A stretch of 64,000 nt of DNA from Paracoccus spongiarum (GCF_030732095.1 NZ_JAVAMQ010000015.1:1-64000), one strand, 5' to 3'; shown: positions 33,644-43,671, numbered from the stretch's first letter. The notes: generated by a model from the sequence alone, not told the origin. Numbers and translations: made by a program.

Positions 33644-34672
33644 CTAGATCCAGCCGCCCAGATTGTCGCGGATGACGTTCAGCATCACCTCGACATGGGC
33701 CGGATCGTCGTTGAGGCAGGGGATGTAGGTGAAGTCCCTGCCGCCCGCATGCTCGAAGCTTTCGCGGATCTCGCCGTTGATTTCCTCCAGCGTCTCGATG
33801 CAGTCCGAGGCGAAGGCGGGCGAGATCACGGCGATGTCGGTCTGGCCGGCCTGCGCCAGTTCGGCAACATGCTCGACCGTGTAGGGGCGCAGCCACTCCT
33901 CGCGGCCGAAGACTGACTGGAAGGTGGTGTCGATGATGCCGTCCGGCCAGCCAAGCGCCTCTTGCAGCAGGCGCGAGGTCTTCTGGCACTGACAGTGATA
34001 CGGGTCGCCCTGCATCAGATAGCGTTTCGGCATGCCGTGATAGGACGCCACCAGCTTGCCCGGCACGCGGTCGCCCAGGGTCCGGCGCACGCTGCCGGCC
34101 AGCGCGGCGATATAGTCGGGCCGGTCGAAATAGGGGTCGCAGGTCCGCACCGAGGGCTGCCAGGTCTGTGCCATCAGCGCCCGGAACAGCTGGTCGTTGG
34201 CGGTGGCCGAGGTGGCGCCGGCATATTGCGGGTAAAGCGGCAGGAACAGGATCCGGCGGCAGCCGGCCTTGACCATGCGATCCAGCACCTCCTCGGTCGA
34301 GGGCTTGCCGTAGCGCATGCAGAACTCGACCATCACCGCCTCGCCCCATTCGGCATGGGCGCGGGCGCGCAGCGCCTCGGTCTGGTCCCGGGTGATCGTC
34401 ATCAGCGGGCTTTCACCCTTCTCCTCGTTCCAGATCAGCCTGTAGTTCGCACCCGAGGTGAAGGGCCGCTTGGTCAGGATGATGGTCTGCAGCAGCGGCT
34501 GCCATTTCCAGCGCGGCAGGTCGATGACCCGGCGATCCGACAGGAACTCGTTCAGATAGCGGCGCATCGACCAGTAGTCATAACCCTCGGGCGTGCCGAG
34601 ATTGGCGATCAGGATGCCGATCCTTGCGGCAGGGATCGCGGGATGGTCGGCGGGCGCGTGGGCTGGCTTCAT
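33644..34672 (-). CDS. hemH: ferrochelatase
   Basis: A 342-residue enzyme that inserts Fe2+ into protoporphyrin IX, the last step of haem synthesis. ILIANLGTPEG near the N-terminus, LFLPLYPQYAGATSATA, the catalytic His212 in VASYHGMPKRY and the acidic SPAFASDCIETLEEINGE near residues 284-301 are diagnostic. DPYHCQCQKTSRLL matches the family segment before it. Its ATG overlaps the stop of the upstream methyltransferase gene by 4 nt. Confidence 0.95.
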   Translation of the reverse strand: MKPAHAPADHPAIPAARIGILIANLGTPEGYDYWSMRRYLNEFLSDRRVIDLPRWKWQPLLQTIILTKRPFTSGANYRLIWNEEKGESPLMTITRDQTEALRARAHAEWGEAVMVEFCMRYGKPSTEEVLDRMVKAGCRRILFLPLYPQYAGATSATANDQLFRALMAQTWQPSVRTCDPYFDRPDYIAALAGSVRRTLGDRVPGKLVASYHGMPKRYLMQGDPYHCQCQKTSRLLQEALGWPDGIIDTTFQSVFGREEWLRPYTVEHVAELAQAGQTDIAVISPAFASDCIETLEEINGEIRESFEHAGGRDFTYIPCLNDDPAHVEVMLNVIRDNLGGWI

Positions 34673-35475
34673 GGGGTCTTCCTGATGTCGTTCAGCGCGT
34701 CGGCAAGGCGGGTCTGTGCCGAGCCGGGGCGCAGCGGTCTGGGTTGGGTGTCGGATGGCGCCCATCCGGTCAGAAAGACCAGATCGAAGGTGGCGGCAAC
34801 ACGGGACGGATCGTCGCGGTCGGCATGGTCCTGTTCCATGATCGCGGCGGCGCGGGCCAGCACCGCGCGGCGCGTCGGCCGGCGCAGGCGGGCGGCCATC
34901 GCATTGCCCTCGCCCATCGCGCGCAGGTCGCGGGCAAGGTGGAACAGGTCGCGATAGCTGGCGCGCTGGCTCACCAGATCGGCGACCGGCAGCGCCAGCC
35001 CGGCCCGGTGCAGCAGCGCGCCCAGGTCGCGGATATCGCCCATCGGCAGTACCCGCGGCGCCAGCCCGCCCGAGACCTCGGCCTCGGCGCGCGTCAGGGC
35101 GGCGCGCAGTTCGTGCAGGGTCTGGCCGCCCGCGCAGGCGCCGAGGAACAGCCCGTCCTCGACCAGGGCGCGGCGGCACTGGATCAGCTGGCCCACCGGG
35201 TCGTCGGCCCAGTGCAGCGCCATCGCATGGATCACCAGGTCGTGGGCTTCGGCGTCCAGCGCCAGGGTGGCCGCGTCGGGCACCACCCGCGCGCGGGGAA
35301 AGCGCGCCGCCCAGAAATCGGGAAAACCGGTGACGATGGCGGGCCGCATAAACGATCTGTTAATCTCGTTCAGCCTATCCTCGATCTCGTCGGCGGCGAT
35401 CCGGTGCAGCACGTCGGCATGGCCTTGGCGAAGGGCCCGTTCGCGCTGGCGCAGCAACGCCGTGCGGTCGGTCAT
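34669..35475 (-). CDS. SAM-methyltransferase-like protein (BioC/NDUFAF5 type)
   Basis: A 268-residue protein resembling the BioC-like/NDUFAF5 methyltransferase family. It begins RTALLRQRERALRQG, has HDLVIHAMALHWADDPVGQLIQCRRALVEDGLFLGACAGG (the motif after the SAM site) and ends TFDLVFLTGWAPS. The usual glycine-rich SAM motif I (DxGxGxG) is not evident: the corresponding stretch reads RPAIVTGFPDFWAARFP. It may bind SAM poorly or act non-catalytically; mitochondrial NDUFAF5 hydroxylates a complex I arginine, which suggests other chemistry. It is coupled to hemH by an ATGA overlap and is divergent from comF. Confidence 0.75.
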   Translation of the reverse strand: MTDRTALLRQRERALRQGHADVLHRIAADEIEDRLNEINRSFMRPAIVTGFPDFWAARFPRARVVPDAATLALDAEAHDLVIHAMALHWADDPVGQLIQCRRALVEDGLFLGACAGGQTLHELRAALTRAEAEVSGGLAPRVLPMGDIRDLGALLHRAGLALPVADLVSQRASYRDLFHLARDLRAMGEGNAMAARLRRPTRRAVLARAAAIMEQDHADRDDPSRVAATFDLVFLTGWAPSDTQPRPLRPGSAQTRLADALNDIRKTP

Positions 35476-35506
35476 TCGGGGCTGCGGCACGGGTGAAGGG
35501 GTGATC

Positions 35507-36277
35507 ATGGTGCAGGAACATAGGGTGCTTCGCGCGGCGATGAAAGGCGCGCTGCGCCTGCTGTATCCGCCGCAATGCCTTGGCTGCGGACAGCCGGTCA
35601 CGGTGTCGGGCGACGGCGGGGTCGAGCTGTGCCCCGACTGCTGGCGCGACACGCAGTTCATCACCGGCAGCTGCTGTTCGCGCTGCGGGGCGCCGCAGCC
35701 CGATGACGGGACCGGCGGGCATGACGAATCGCTCATCTGCGACGACTGCATGTCGGTCGCGCGGCCCTGGCGGCACGGCCGGGCCGCGATGGTCTATGGC
35801 GGCACCGGCCGTCAGCTTGTGCTGGCGCTGAAGCATGGCGACCGGCCGGACCTCGCGCCGGCGCTGGCGGCCTGGCTGTCGCGGGCGGCGGCGCCGCTGA
35901 TCCGGCCCGGCATGGTGGTGACGCCGGTGCCGCTGCATGTGCGTCGCCACCTGAAGCGGCGCTACAACCAGGCGGCACTGGTCTCGACCCATCTGGCGCG
36001 GGCGCGGCGGCTTGACCACCAGCCCGACCTTCTGATCCGCCACCGCTATACCGAGGGGCAGGACCATCGCAGCGTCAGCGACCGCTTCGCCAATCTCGAG
36101 GGGGCGATCTCGGTCAATCCCCGCCGCGCCCGCCATGTCGAGGGCCGCGCGGTGCTGCTGATCGACGACGTGATGACCTCGGGGGCGACGCTGGCGGCCG
36201 CGGCCGAGGCGCTGCTGGCGGCGGGTTCGGGACCGATTTCGGTCGCGGTGCTGGCGCGCGCCGTCAAGGATGCCTAG
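35507..36277 (+). CDS. comF: ComF family phosphoribosyltransferase-like protein
   Basis: A 256-residue protein. The N-terminal zinc finger has several CxxC pairs (CLGCGQ, CPDC, CSRCG, CDDC; about residues 25-80). The C-terminal PRTase fold has VLLIDDVMTSGATL, the PRPP-binding loop, near residue 215. ComF homologues take part in DNA uptake in naturally transformable bacteria but are widespread elsewhere, where the role is unknown. The ATG has GAAGG 9 nt upstream; a GTG 6 nt earlier is possible. It is divergent from the methyltransferase gene. Confidence 0.88.
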   Translation: MVQEHRVLRAAMKGALRLLYPPQCLGCGQPVTVSGDGGVELCPDCWRDTQFITGSCCSRCGAPQPDDGTGGHDESLICDDCMSVARPWRHGRAAMVYGGTGRQLVLALKHGDRPDLAPALAAWLSRAAAPLIRPGMVVTPVPLHVRRHLKRRYNQAALVSTHLARARRLDHQPDLLIRHRYTEGQDHRSVSDRFANLEGAISVNPRRARHVEGRAVLLIDDVMTSGATLAAAAEALLAAGSGPISVAVLARAVKDA

Positions 36278-36308
36278 ATCGGGGCAGAGACCACGCACAG
36301 GACCCGAC

Positions 36309-36584
36309 ATGACCGCGACCCCGACCATCGTCATCTACGCCACCCGCAGCTGCCCCTTCTGCATCCAGGCGAAATCCCTGCTGCGCGAGAAGGGCGTCGC
36401 CTTCGAGGAAATCGACGTGGGCGCCGAACCGCAGCGCCGGGCCGAGATGATGCAGCGCGCCAGGGGCCGCCGCACCGTGCCGCAGATCTTCGTGGGCGAT
36501 GTCCATGTCGGCGGCTGCGACGACCTCTATGCGCTCGATCGCAGCGGCAGGCTGGACCCGCTGCTGGCCGGATCCGCCGGATGA
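36309..36584 (+). CDS. grxC: glutaredoxin 3
   Basis: A 91-residue dithiol glutaredoxin that reduces protein and glutathione mixed disulfides. The active site is CPFC (Cys15-Cys18). The cis-proline site is RTVPQIFVG and the GSH-binding end is HVGGCDDLYAL. It starts 31 nt after comF and overlaps the following nitrilase-family gene by ATGA, which suggests a thiol-metabolism pair. Confidence 0.93.
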   Translation: MTATPTIVIYATRSCPFCIQAKSLLREKGVAFEEIDVGAEPQRRAEMMQRARGRRTVPQIFVGDVHVGGCDDLYALDRSGRLDPLLAGSAG

Positions 36585-37438
36585 GCGACGCGGCGGAACT
36601 GCGGGCGGGCCTCGTCCAGCTGACGGTCGGCGACGATCCGCTGGAGAACCTGACCCGCACCATCCCCCTGATCCGCGCGGCGGCCGCCGAGGGCGCCCGG
36701 CTGGTACTGACGCCCGAGGCCACCAACCTGCTGTCGCCCGACCGCGCCCGCCAACAGAAGGTGCTGCACCCCGAGGCGACCGACCCCACCCTGTCGGCGC
36801 TGCGCGCCGAGGCGCGCGCGGCGGGGATCTGGCTTCTGATCGGCTCGCTGGCGCTGAAATCGGGCGATGCGGATGACCGCTTCGTGAACCGCAGCGTCCT
36901 GATCGACCCCGCGGGCGGGATCGTGGCCCGATACGACAAGCTGCACATGTTCGACGTGCAGATCTCGGAGACCGAGACCTATCGCGAAAGCGCCGCCTAT
37001 CGCCCCGGCAACCGGGCGGTGCTGGCCGGGATGGACGGGCTGCACCTGGGCATGACGATCTGCTACGACCTGCGCTTTCCGCATCTCTACCGCCGGCTGG
37101 CACAGGCGGGCGCGCGCATCCTGACGGTGCCCTCGGCCTTCAACCCGACCACCGGCGAGGCCCATTGGGAGGTGTTGCTGCGTGCCCGCGCCATCGAGAC
37201 GGGCTGCTTCGTGCTGGCGCCCGCGCAATGCGGCACCCATCCCGCCCCCCACAGCCCCGACCGCCCGCCGCGCCGCAGCCACGGCCATTCGCTGGCCGTC
37301 GATCCCTGGGGCCGGGTCCTGGCCGATGGCGGCGTGACACCGGGTGTGACCATTGTTCGGCTTGACCTCGGGGCGGTGGACAGGGCACGGTCGCGCATTC
37401 CGTCCCTGACCCATGACCGGGCCTTCGAAGGTCCCTGA
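36581..37438 (+). CDS. carbon-nitrogen hydrolase (Nit1/deaminated-glutathione amidase type)
   Basis: A 285-residue nitrilase-superfamily amidase with the intact triad Glu46 (LTPEATN), Lys120 (YDKLHMFD) and Cys161 (TICYDLRFP). The [13 protein letters not shown] segment and [11 protein letters not shown] resemble the Nit1 branch that hydrolyses deaminated glutathione, a metabolite-repair function. Its direct overlap with grxC is consistent with glutathione-linked work. The assignment to that substrate is inference from the branch. Confidence 0.85.
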   Translation: MSDAAELRAGLVQLTVGDDPLENLTRTIPLIRAAAAEGARLVLTPEATNLLSPDRARQQKVLHPEATDPTLSALRAEARAAGIWLLIGSLALKSGDADDRFVNRSVLIDPAGGIVARYDKLHMFDVQISETETYRESAAYRPGNRAVLAGMDGLHLGMTICYDLRFPHLYRRLAQAGARILTVPSAFNPTTGEAHWEVLLRARAIETGCFVLAPAQCGTHPAPHSPDRPPRRSHGHSLAVDPWGRVLADGGVTPGVTIVRLDLGAVDRARSRIPSLTHDRAFEGP

Positions 37439-37442
37439 GCCC

Positions 37443-37916
37443 GTGAACAAGCCCGTGACCGACATCGACAAGCCGCAATCGAACGACCGCCTGGCCGCCA
37501 GCCTTTTCGCGGAAGTCCTGATCGCGGACCAGCTGTCGCGCAACCTGATCAGCAAGGCGCTGCCGCGCGGCATGCAGATCTCGCATTTTTCGGTGCTGAA
37601 CCTGCTGGCGCATGTCAACGAGGAACGCACCCCCGCCCAGCTGGCCGAGGCGTTCCACGTCACCCGCGGGGCGATGACCAACACCCTGTCGCGGCTGGAA
37701 TGGGCCGGCCACATCCATATTCGCCCCGACTGGGACGATGCGCGGCGCAAGTTCGTGTCGATCAGCCCGGCCGGCCGCGCCGCCCGCGACGCGGCGATCG
37801 CCGCCTTCATGCCGCTGATCGCCGATGTGGTGCGCGACATCGGCGCCGAACGGGTGCGCGGCGCCCTGCCTGTGCTGCGCGAGCTGCGGATCCGGCTGGA
37901 AGGCGGGCCGGCCTAG
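37443..37916 (+). CDS. MarR family transcriptional regulator
   Basis: A 157-residue winged-helix regulator. The HTH runs through LPRGMQISHFSVLNLLAHVNEERTPAQLAEAFHVTRGAMTNTLSRLEWAGHIHIRPDWDDARRKFVSISPAG, roughly residues 42-110. The GTG at 37443 has GAAGG about 11 nt upstream. An ATG at 37413 would overlap the nitrilase gene by 26 nt and has no ribosome site. Targets and ligand unknown; it may control the preceding grxC-nitrilase genes. It ends tail-to-tail with ubiG with a 1-nt gap. Confidence 0.85.
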   Translation: MNKPVTDIDKPQSNDRLAASLFAEVLIADQLSRNLISKALPRGMQISHFSVLNLLAHVNEERTPAQLAEAFHVTRGAMTNTLSRLEWAGHIHIRPDWDDARRKFVSISPAGRAARDAAIAAFMPLIADVVRDIGAERVRGALPVLRELRIRLEGGPA

Positions 37917-37917
37917 C

Positions 37918-38652
37918 TCAGTCCGGCCGGCGCACCGTCAGGATGTAGTTTACCGCGAGATCGCGGTCCGAGAGGTGCCAGTCGAAGCGCAGCGGATCGA
38001 AGACCATGCCGCGCCGGTCGACGACGGCCAGCCCGGCGCCCCCCGCCATCGCGGCCAGTTCGTCCGGGGTTATGAAGCGCCGCCAGTCATGCGTTCCGCG
38101 CGGCAGCCAGCGCAGCAGCCACTCCGCCCCGACGATCGCCGCGGCAAAGCTGCGGGCGGTGCGGTTGAGGGTCGAGACGATGACCAGCCCCCCCGGCCGC
38201 ACCAGATCGCGGCAGGTCGCGACGAACCCGGCCGGGTCGGCGACATGCTCGACGATCTCAAGCGCCAGGACGACATCGAAGACCTCGCCCTGCGCGGCCA
38301 GCGCCTCGGCCGTGGTGGCGCGATAGTCGATCGTCAGGCCCATCTGGCGGGCATGTAGCCGCGCCACCTCGATATTGGCCTCGGCCGCATCGGCGCCGGT
38401 GACATCCGCGCCCAGCCGGCACATCGGCTCGGCGACCAGACCGCCGCCGCAGCCGATATCGAGGATGCGCAGCCCGGCGAAGGGGTTCGGCCCGCGCCGG
38501 TCTGCCCCGAGGTCGGCGGCGATCTGCGTGGCGACATAGTCCAGCCGCAGCGGGTTCATCAGGTGCAGCGGCCGGAACTTGCCGACCGGATCCCACCATT
38601 CCGCCGCCATGGCCTCGAATTTCGCGATTTCGGCCGGATCGATGCTGCTCAT
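37918..38652 (-). CDS. ubiG: ubiquinone biosynthesis O-methyltransferase
   Basis: A 244-residue SAM enzyme that carries out both O-methylations in ubiquinone synthesis. The family start [32 protein letters not shown] is complete, and motif I ILDIGCGG is at residues 63-70. [11 protein letters not shown] and VSTLNRT follow, with RFITPDEL near residue 190. The ATG is divergent from the proline iminopeptidase gene by 57 nt. Confidence 0.95.
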   Translation of the reverse strand: MSSIDPAEIAKFEAMAAEWWDPVGKFRPLHLMNPLRLDYVATQIAADLGADRRGPNPFAGLRILDIGCGGGLVAEPMCRLGADVTGADAAEANIEVARLHARQMGLTIDYRATTAEALAAQGEVFDVVLALEIVEHVADPAGFVATCRDLVRPGGLVIVSTLNRTARSFAAAIVGAEWLLRWLPRGTHDWRRFITPDELAAMAGGAGLAVVDRRGMVFDPLRFDWHLSDRDLAVNYILTVRRPD

Positions 38653-38709
38653 GCGATGGTCCTTCTGGCGGGCGCCCCGCCTTGGTCCTATACTGGCAGG
38701 ATGGACAGA

Positions 38710-39699
38710 ATGGCAGGGCAAATCTCCGCGACACATGGCCGCCTTCACACGGCGGCCGAGCCTTATGACCAGCGCATGCTGGATGTCGGCGACGGCCACA
38801 GCCTCTATGTCGAGCAGGGCGGCAGGCCCGATGGCCGCGCGGTGCTGGTGCTGCATGGCGGTCCGGGCGGCGGCTGCAGCCCGTTCATGCGCCGCTTCTT
38901 CGACCCCTCGCATTACCGCAGCGTGCTGTTCGACCAGCGCGGTTGCGGCCGCTCGCGCCCCACGGCCTCGGTCGAGGCCAACACCACCCAGCACCTGATC
39001 GCCGATATCGAGCGGATCCGCCACGAGCTGGGGATCGAGGACTGGCTGCTGTTCGGCGGCAGCTGGGGCGCGACTCTTGCGCTTGCCTATGCCGAGTCCC
39101 ATCCCGCTCGGGTCAGCGGGCTGGTGCTGCGCGGCGTGTTCCTGGGCCGGCAGAGCGAGCTGGACTGGTTCTATGGCGGCGGCGCGGGGCGGTTCTTTCC
39201 CGACCTCTGGGCGCGGTTCCAGGAGCCGATCCCCGAGGCCGAGCGCCATGACATGATCGCGGCCTACCACAGCCGCCTGTTCTGCGGCGACACCGGCCGA
39301 CAGGGCCGCTACGCGCTGCCCTGGCTGATGTGGGAAAACGCGCTGGCGGGGCTTCAGGCGGCGCCGGTCAGCCACGCGCCGGCCGATTACGCCCGCGCCT
39401 TCGCGCGGCTCGAGAACCATTACTTCCGGCATGGCTGCTTTCTCGAGGACAACCAGCTGCTGCGCGACCGGTACCGGATCGAGCATCTGCGCGCGGTGAT
39501 CGTGCAGGGTCGCTATGACATGGTCTGCCCGCCCGCCACCGCGCACGAACTGGCGCAGGGCTGGCCGGGCTGCGACCTGCGCATCGTGCCCGCCTCGGGC
39601 CACGCCCTGTCCGAGCCGCGCATCTCGGCCGAGCTGGTCTCGGTCATGGACATGATCCGCGACGAGGACCGTCGCGAAACCGGCGAAGGAACCCCATGA
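38710..39699 (+). CDS. pip: proline iminopeptidase
   Basis: A 329-residue alpha/beta hydrolase that removes N-terminal proline from peptides. The oxyanion motif is [19 protein letters not shown], with [11 protein letters not shown] following. The nucleophile is in [14 protein letters not shown], and the catalytic Asp and His lie in RYDMVCPP and ASGHALSEP. Two ATGs, at 38701 and 38710, are in frame; AGG directly abuts the first, so the second is preferred. The stop overlaps the tspO start by ATGA. Confidence 0.92.
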   Translation: MAGQISATHGRLHTAAEPYDQRMLDVGDGHSLYVEQGGRPDGRAVLVLHGGPGGGCSPFMRRFFDPSHYRSVLFDQRGCGRSRPTASVEANTTQHLIADIERIRHELGIEDWLLFGGSWGATLALAYAESHPARVSGLVLRGVFLGRQSELDWFYGGGAGRFFPDLWARFQEPIPEAERHDMIAAYHSRLFCGDTGRQGRYALPWLMWENALAGLQAAPVSHAPADYARAFARLENHYFRHGCFLEDNQLLRDRYRIEHLRAVIVQGRYDMVCPPATAHELAQGWPGCDLRIVPASGHALSEPRISAELVSVMDMIRDEDRRETGEGTP

Positions 39700-40157
39700 T
39701 CCTGACATTCCTGGCGTTTCTTGTGGCCAGCGGCGCGGCGGCCTCGACCGGCGCGATCTTCAAGCCGGGGCCGTGGTATGACGGCCTCAGGAAGCCCTGG
39801 TTCACCCCGCCCGACTGGGTCTTTCCGCTGGCCTGGACGACGATCTACCTGCTGTCCGCCTGGGCCGCGACGCGCATCGCGCAGCGCCCCGAGGCCGGGC
39901 CCGCGCTGGCCGTCTGGGCGGCGCAGATCGCGCTGAACACGCTGTGGACGCCGGTCTTCTTCGGCGCGCACCGGATGGCGGGCGGCATGGTGGTGATGGT
40001 GCTGTTGTGGTGTGCGGTGGTGGCGACCACGCTGGCCTTCTGGCGGCTGGACGCCGTGGCCGGGGCGATGCTGCTGCCCTATGTCGTCTGGGTGTGCATC
40101 GCGGCGGCGCTGAACTGGCGCGTCTGGCGCGACAACCCGGGCGCCGGGGCGCGCTGA
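39696..40157 (+). CDS. tspO: TspO/MBR family protein
   Basis: A 153-residue membrane protein with five hydrophobic helices and the Trp/Pro-rich family pattern ([36 protein letters not shown]), then [12 protein letters not shown] and [10 protein letters not shown]. Bacterial TspO binds porphyrins and in Rhodobacter affects tetrapyrrole and photosynthesis gene expression. Here it is coupled to pip by a 4-nt overlap; hemH is 5 kb away. Confidence 0.92.
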   Translation: MILTFLAFLVASGAAASTGAIFKPGPWYDGLRKPWFTPPDWVFPLAWTTIYLLSAWAATRIAQRPEAGPALAVWAAQIALNTLWTPVFFGAHRMAGGMVVMVLLWCAVVATTLAFWRLDAVAGAMLLPYVVWVCIAAALNWRVWRDNPGAGAR

Positions 40158-40169
40158 TCCGGCCGCCCG

Positions 40170-41177
40170 TCAGGTGGCGGCGCGGCGCGCGATCTCGGCC
40201 AGGTCCGCATCCAGCGCCGGTGCCTCGACCGACATGGCGTCCGCGATCTTCCGCAGGCCATGGCGCCAGTCCAGCCGCCGCAGGGCCATGCGGTGATTCT
40301 GGCGGGCCTGTTCGGGTGTCCAGGCGGCGACCGCCTCGGCGATGGCGGCCAGGTTGTGGCGCAGGTCCACGCGGTCGAATTCCAGCGTCGCGCCCGGCCA
40401 GAACAGGTTGCGATAGGTACTGTCGCGCCCGGGCTGGACCCCGGCGATCGAACAGCCCGCGGCCAGCGCATCGGTCCAGCGGGCGGTGATGTATTCCTTG
40501 GTCGGGTGGGTGTTCGGCTCGGCCGAAACGAGGTTGGTGTGGGCGGTCAGGAACTTGGCGGTCCCGTAGGAGGCCATGATCGCGCGCAGGTTCTGGGCCA
40601 GATCGGCGTGATAGGGCGGCCGCCCCGCAAAGCGCAGCCCGAACTCGGCCGCGGCGGCCGCGGTGCGGTCGTCGTCGTCCCAGTCCTGCGGCTGGCGCCC
40701 GAGACGCAGCAGGTCCACCGGCCGGTCGGCCCGGTCGGTGCCCTGCCCCAGCACGTCCGCGCCCCAGTTCAGCGCGGTCACCGGCCGCCCGGTCGCACGG
40801 CGGTAGTAGGCACGCTCTTCCTCGCGGATGATGAACAGATGGTCGATGCCCTGGAACTCGATCCCGCGGACATTCCGGTCCTCCCAGAACGAATCGATGA
40901 TCCAGCCGACCACGAATCGGTAGTCGCCCCGGAACGCGCCGCTCTGCCGCAGCTTGGTGATGTCCGAGGGGCCGTAAAGCAGGGCCAGCAGGCCGGCATC
41001 CTCGCGGCCCCGGCCACGCGGGCGCATGCCCCACAGCTTGCGGACCTTGCCGGGATAGGCGGCCGGGTACTCCACCACGCGCCCGCCGAAGAGGCGCGCG
41101 GCCAGATGGCCAAGGCCCACAATCGGCGCCCAGCCGGCCGCGGTTCCGGGCGGGAGTGCAACGTCGATACGGGTCAT
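40170..41177 (-). CDS. conserved hypothetical protein, possible glycosyltransferase
   Basis: I do not recognise this 335-residue protein with confidence. It has no signal peptide and no membrane segment. The C-terminal half contains [40 protein letters not shown], which resembles the donor-site block of family-1-like (GT-B) glycosyltransferases where a Glu precedes an Ala-Gly-rich turn. The N-terminus ([17 protein letters not shown]) could be the acceptor domain. A glycosyltransferase for a surface polysaccharide is a guess. It stands alone, divergent from the rimP operon. Confidence 0.6.
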   Translation of the reverse strand: MTRIDVALPPGTAAGWAPIVGLGHLAARLFGGRVVEYPAAYPGKVRKLWGMRPRGRGREDAGLLALLYGPSDITKLRQSGAFRGDYRFVVGWIIDSFWEDRNVRGIEFQGIDHLFIIREEERAYYRRATGRPVTALNWGADVLGQGTDRADRPVDLLRLGRQPQDWDDDDRTAAAAAEFGLRFAGRPPYHADLAQNLRAIMASYGTAKFLTAHTNLVSAEPNTHPTKEYITARWTDALAAGCSIAGVQPGRDSTYRNLFWPGATLEFDRVDLRHNLAAIAEAVAAWTPEQARQNHRMALRRLDWRHGLRKIADAMSVEAPALDADLAEIARRAAT

Positions 41178-41257
41178 GAAATCACTTCGCAGGGGTCGTC
41201 ATGGGTCATGGCGAGGGGTCGGATCGTCCTGTCTGGCCGGCACCTGTCGACACATGC

Positions 41258-41286
41258 TTGCATTTCCCGCAGACGGCGTCTATATG
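41258..41286 (+). promoter_or_regulatory. candidate promoter of the rimP-nusA-infB operon
   Basis: TTGCAT (41258-41263) and TATATG (41281-41286) are separated by 17 nt, about 95 nt upstream of rimP and about 55 nt upstream of the leader terminator. Found by motif reading; the same TTGCAT -35 form appears before the solute-binding-protein gene near 53.5 kb. Confidence 0.55.
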
Positions 41287-41339
41287 CAAGCCAACAGCGG
41301 CGCAGGCTTCCACCCCCTGCCCACCGGACGCTTTCGCAT

Positions 41340-41361
41340 GGGCCCGCTGCGGGCCCTTTTT
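41340..41361 (+). terminator. intrinsic terminator/attenuator in the rimP leader
   Basis: GGGCCCG (41340-41346) pairs with CGGGCCC (41350-41356) around CTG, and TTTTT follows at 41357-41361, only 18 nt before the rimP ATG. Downstream of the candidate promoter it would give a leader RNA of about 70 nt, so it probably sets how much transcription enters the operon. NusA, encoded two genes on, stimulates such terminators. Confidence 0.7.
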
Positions 41362-41379
41362 CGTATCTGCAAGGATGTC

Positions 41380-42021
41380 ATGTCCAACGACCTGATCGCC
41401 AAGACCGCCATCGACCGGCGCCTCGCCGAGATCATCGCCCCGGTGATCGAGGATCTGGGGTTCGAACTGGTGCGCGTCCGCCTGCAGGGCGGCAAGACGG
41501 CGACGCTTCAGATCATGGCCGACCGACCCGAGGGCGGCATCAACGTCGATGATTGCGGCGACATCTCGGTCGCGGTCAGCGCCACGCTGGATGTCGAGGA
41601 CCCGATCGAGGACAACTACCATCTGGAGGTCAGCAGCCCCGGCATCGACCGCCCGCTGACCCGGATGAAGGATTTCGAGGCCTTCGAGGGCTACGAGGCC
41701 AAGCTGGAGACCAACCAGGCCATCGACGGGCGCAAGCGGTGGAAGGGCATCCTGGCAGGCGTCGAAGGCGACGAGGTGTTGCTGAACATCGAGGAGGGCG
41801 GCGCGGTGCAGACCATCGGGCTGAACTTCGACTGGCTCAGCGACGCCAAGCTGGTGCTGACCGACGAGCTGATCCGCGAGATGCTGCGCCAGAAGAAAGA
41901 GGCCGGGATCGAGATCGACCACCTGGACGAGGACGCCTTCGACGCGATCGAGGCCGAAGCCGACTCCGATGGTGAGACAGAAGACAACGAGGGCGCCGAG
42001 GGCGCCGATACGAAGGAGTAA
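41380..42021 (+). CDS. rimP: ribosome maturation factor RimP
   Basis: A 213-residue factor for 30S subunit maturation. [43 protein letters not shown] and [25 protein letters not shown] are the N-terminal domain core, and the SH3-like C-terminal domain ends before an extra acidic tail of about 25 residues ([16 protein letters not shown]). The ATG at 41380 has AAGGA 6 nt upstream. An in-frame ATG at 41284 would read through the leader terminator and add 32 residues, and I consider it unlikely. It starts the standard rimP-nusA-ylxR-infB operon. Confidence 0.92.
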   Translation: MSNDLIAKTAIDRRLAEIIAPVIEDLGFELVRVRLQGGKTATLQIMADRPEGGINVDDCGDISVAVSATLDVEDPIEDNYHLEVSSPGIDRPLTRMKDFEAFEGYEAKLETNQAIDGRKRWKGILAGVEGDEVLLNIEEGGAVQTIGLNFDWLSDAKLVLTDELIREMLRQKKEAGIEIDHLDEDAFDAIEAEADSDGETEDNEGAEGADTKE

Positions 42022-42024
42022 GTG

Positions 42025-43653
42025 ATGGCGATCACCTCTGCCAACCAGCTGGAGCTGCTGCAGACCGCCGAGGCGGTGGCACGCGAGAAGATGATCGAGC
42101 CCGAGCTGGTCATCGAGGCGATGGAGGACAGCCTCGCACGAGCCGCCAAGTCCCGCTATGGCGCCGAGATGGACATCCGCGTGAAGATCGACCGCCGCAC
42201 CGGCAACGCGACCTTCACCCGCGTCCGCACCGTGGTCGAGGATGACGCCGTCGAGAATTACCAGGCCGAACTGACCGTCGCGCAGGCTCGCCCCTATCTG
42301 GACGATCCCAAGGTCGGCGACGAGATCGTGGACGAGGTGCCGCCGGTCGAACTGGGCCGGATCGCCGCGCAATCGGCCAAGCAGGTGATCCTGCAGCGCG
42401 TCCGCGAGGCCGAGCGCGACCGCCAGTACGAGGAATTCAAGGACCGGGCCGGCACGATCATCAACGGCGTCGTCAAGCGCGAGGAATACGGCAACATCAT
42501 CGTCGATGTCGGCCGCGGCGAGGCGATCCTGCGCCGCAACGAGAAGATCGGCCGCGAAAGCTATCGCCCGAACGACCGCATCCGCGCCTATGTCAAGGAT
42601 GTCCGCCGCGAGACCCGCGGCCCGCAGATCTTCCTGTCGCGCACCGACCCGCAATTCATGGCCGAGCTGTTCAAGATGGAGGTGCCCGAGATCTATGACG
42701 GCATCATCGAGATCAAGGCCGTCGCCCGCGATCCGGGTTCGCGCGCCAAGATCGCCGTCATCAGCTATGACAACTCGATCGACCCCGTGGGCGCCTGCGT
42801 CGGCATGCGCGGCAGCCGCGTGCAGGCCGTCGTCGGCGAGTTGCAGGGCGAGAAGATCGACATCATTCCCTGGAACGAGGATCAGGCGACCTTCCTGGTG
42901 AACGCCCTGCAACCTGCCGAGGTCAGCAAGGTCGTCATCGACGAGGAAGCCGGCAAGATCGAGGTGGTGGTCCCCGACGAGCAGCTGTCCCTGGCCATCG
43001 GCCGGCGCGGCCAGAACGTGCGGCTGGCCAGCCAGCTGACCGGCCTCGACATCGACATCCTCACCGAGGAAGAGGAATCCAAGCGCCGTCAGGCCGAGTT
43101 CAACACCCGCACCCAGCTGTTCATGGAGGCGCTGGATCTCGACGAGTTCTTCGCGCAGTTGCTGGTCGCCGAAGGCTTCACCGATCTGGAGGAGGTGGCC
43201 TATGTCGATCAGGACGAGCTGCTGTCCATCGACGGCGTGGACGAGGGCACCGCGCAGGAGCTGCAGGCCCGCGCCCGCGACGTGCTGGAAGCCCGCGCCA
43301 AGGCGGCGCTGGATAGTGCCCGCGCGCTTGGGGCCGAGGACAGCCTCATTGAATTCGAGGGGCTGACACCCCAGATGGTTGAGGCGCTGGCCAAGGACGG
43401 CATCAAGACCCTGGAAGACTTCGCGACCTGCGCCGACTGGGAACTGGCCGGCGGCTGGACGACCTCGAACGGGCAGCGCGTCAAGGACGACGGCTTGCTG
43501 GAGCCTTTCGAGGTCAGCCTCGAGGAGGCCCAGACGATGGTGATGACCGCGCGCGTCATGCTGGGCTGGGTCGATCCCACCGAACTTGACGCCGCCCCCG
43601 AGGACACGGACGGCGAGACCGGTGACGAGCCCAGCGAGGAGGCCGGGGCGTGA
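42025..43653 (+). CDS. nusA: transcription termination/antitermination protein NusA
   Basis: A 542-residue RNA polymerase-associated factor affecting pausing, termination and antitermination. The N-terminal RNAP-binding domain (residues about 1-130) is followed by S1 (around [27 protein letters not shown]), then KH1 and KH2 ([29 protein letters not shown] and [18 protein letters not shown]). Two C-terminal helix-hairpin-helix repeats ([20 protein letters not shown] and further) and an acidic end complete it. GGAG lies about 9 nt upstream of the ATG. The gap to rimP is 3 nt. Confidence 0.97.
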   Translation: MAITSANQLELLQTAEAVAREKMIEPELVIEAMEDSLARAAKSRYGAEMDIRVKIDRRTGNATFTRVRTVVEDDAVENYQAELTVAQARPYLDDPKVGDEIVDEVPPVELGRIAAQSAKQVILQRVREAERDRQYEEFKDRAGTIINGVVKREEYGNIIVDVGRGEAILRRNEKIGRESYRPNDRIRAYVKDVRRETRGPQIFLSRTDPQFMAELFKMEVPEIYDGIIEIKAVARDPGSRAKIAVISYDNSIDPVGACVGMRGSRVQAVVGELQGEKIDIIPWNEDQATFLVNALQPAEVSKVVIDEEAGKIEVVVPDEQLSLAIGRRGQNVRLASQLTGLDIDILTEEEESKRRQAEFNTRTQLFMEALDLDEFFAQLLVAEGFTDLEEVAYVDQDELLSIDGVDEGTAQELQARARDVLEARAKAALDSARALGAEDSLIEFEGLTPQMVEALAKDGIKTLEDFATCADWELAGGWTTSNGQRVKDDGLLEPFEVSLEEAQTMVMTARVMLGWVDPTELDAAPEDTDGETGDEPSEEAGA

Positions 43654-43671
43654 TGCCCCGGATCGGTGCGC

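Noticed and set aside
41284-41379. Longer rimP start giving 32 extra residues
   Set aside because: The extension crosses a perfect terminator hairpin, has no clear ribosome site, and RimP proteins start at the downstream ATG, which has AAGGA. Kept only as a possible leader peptide.
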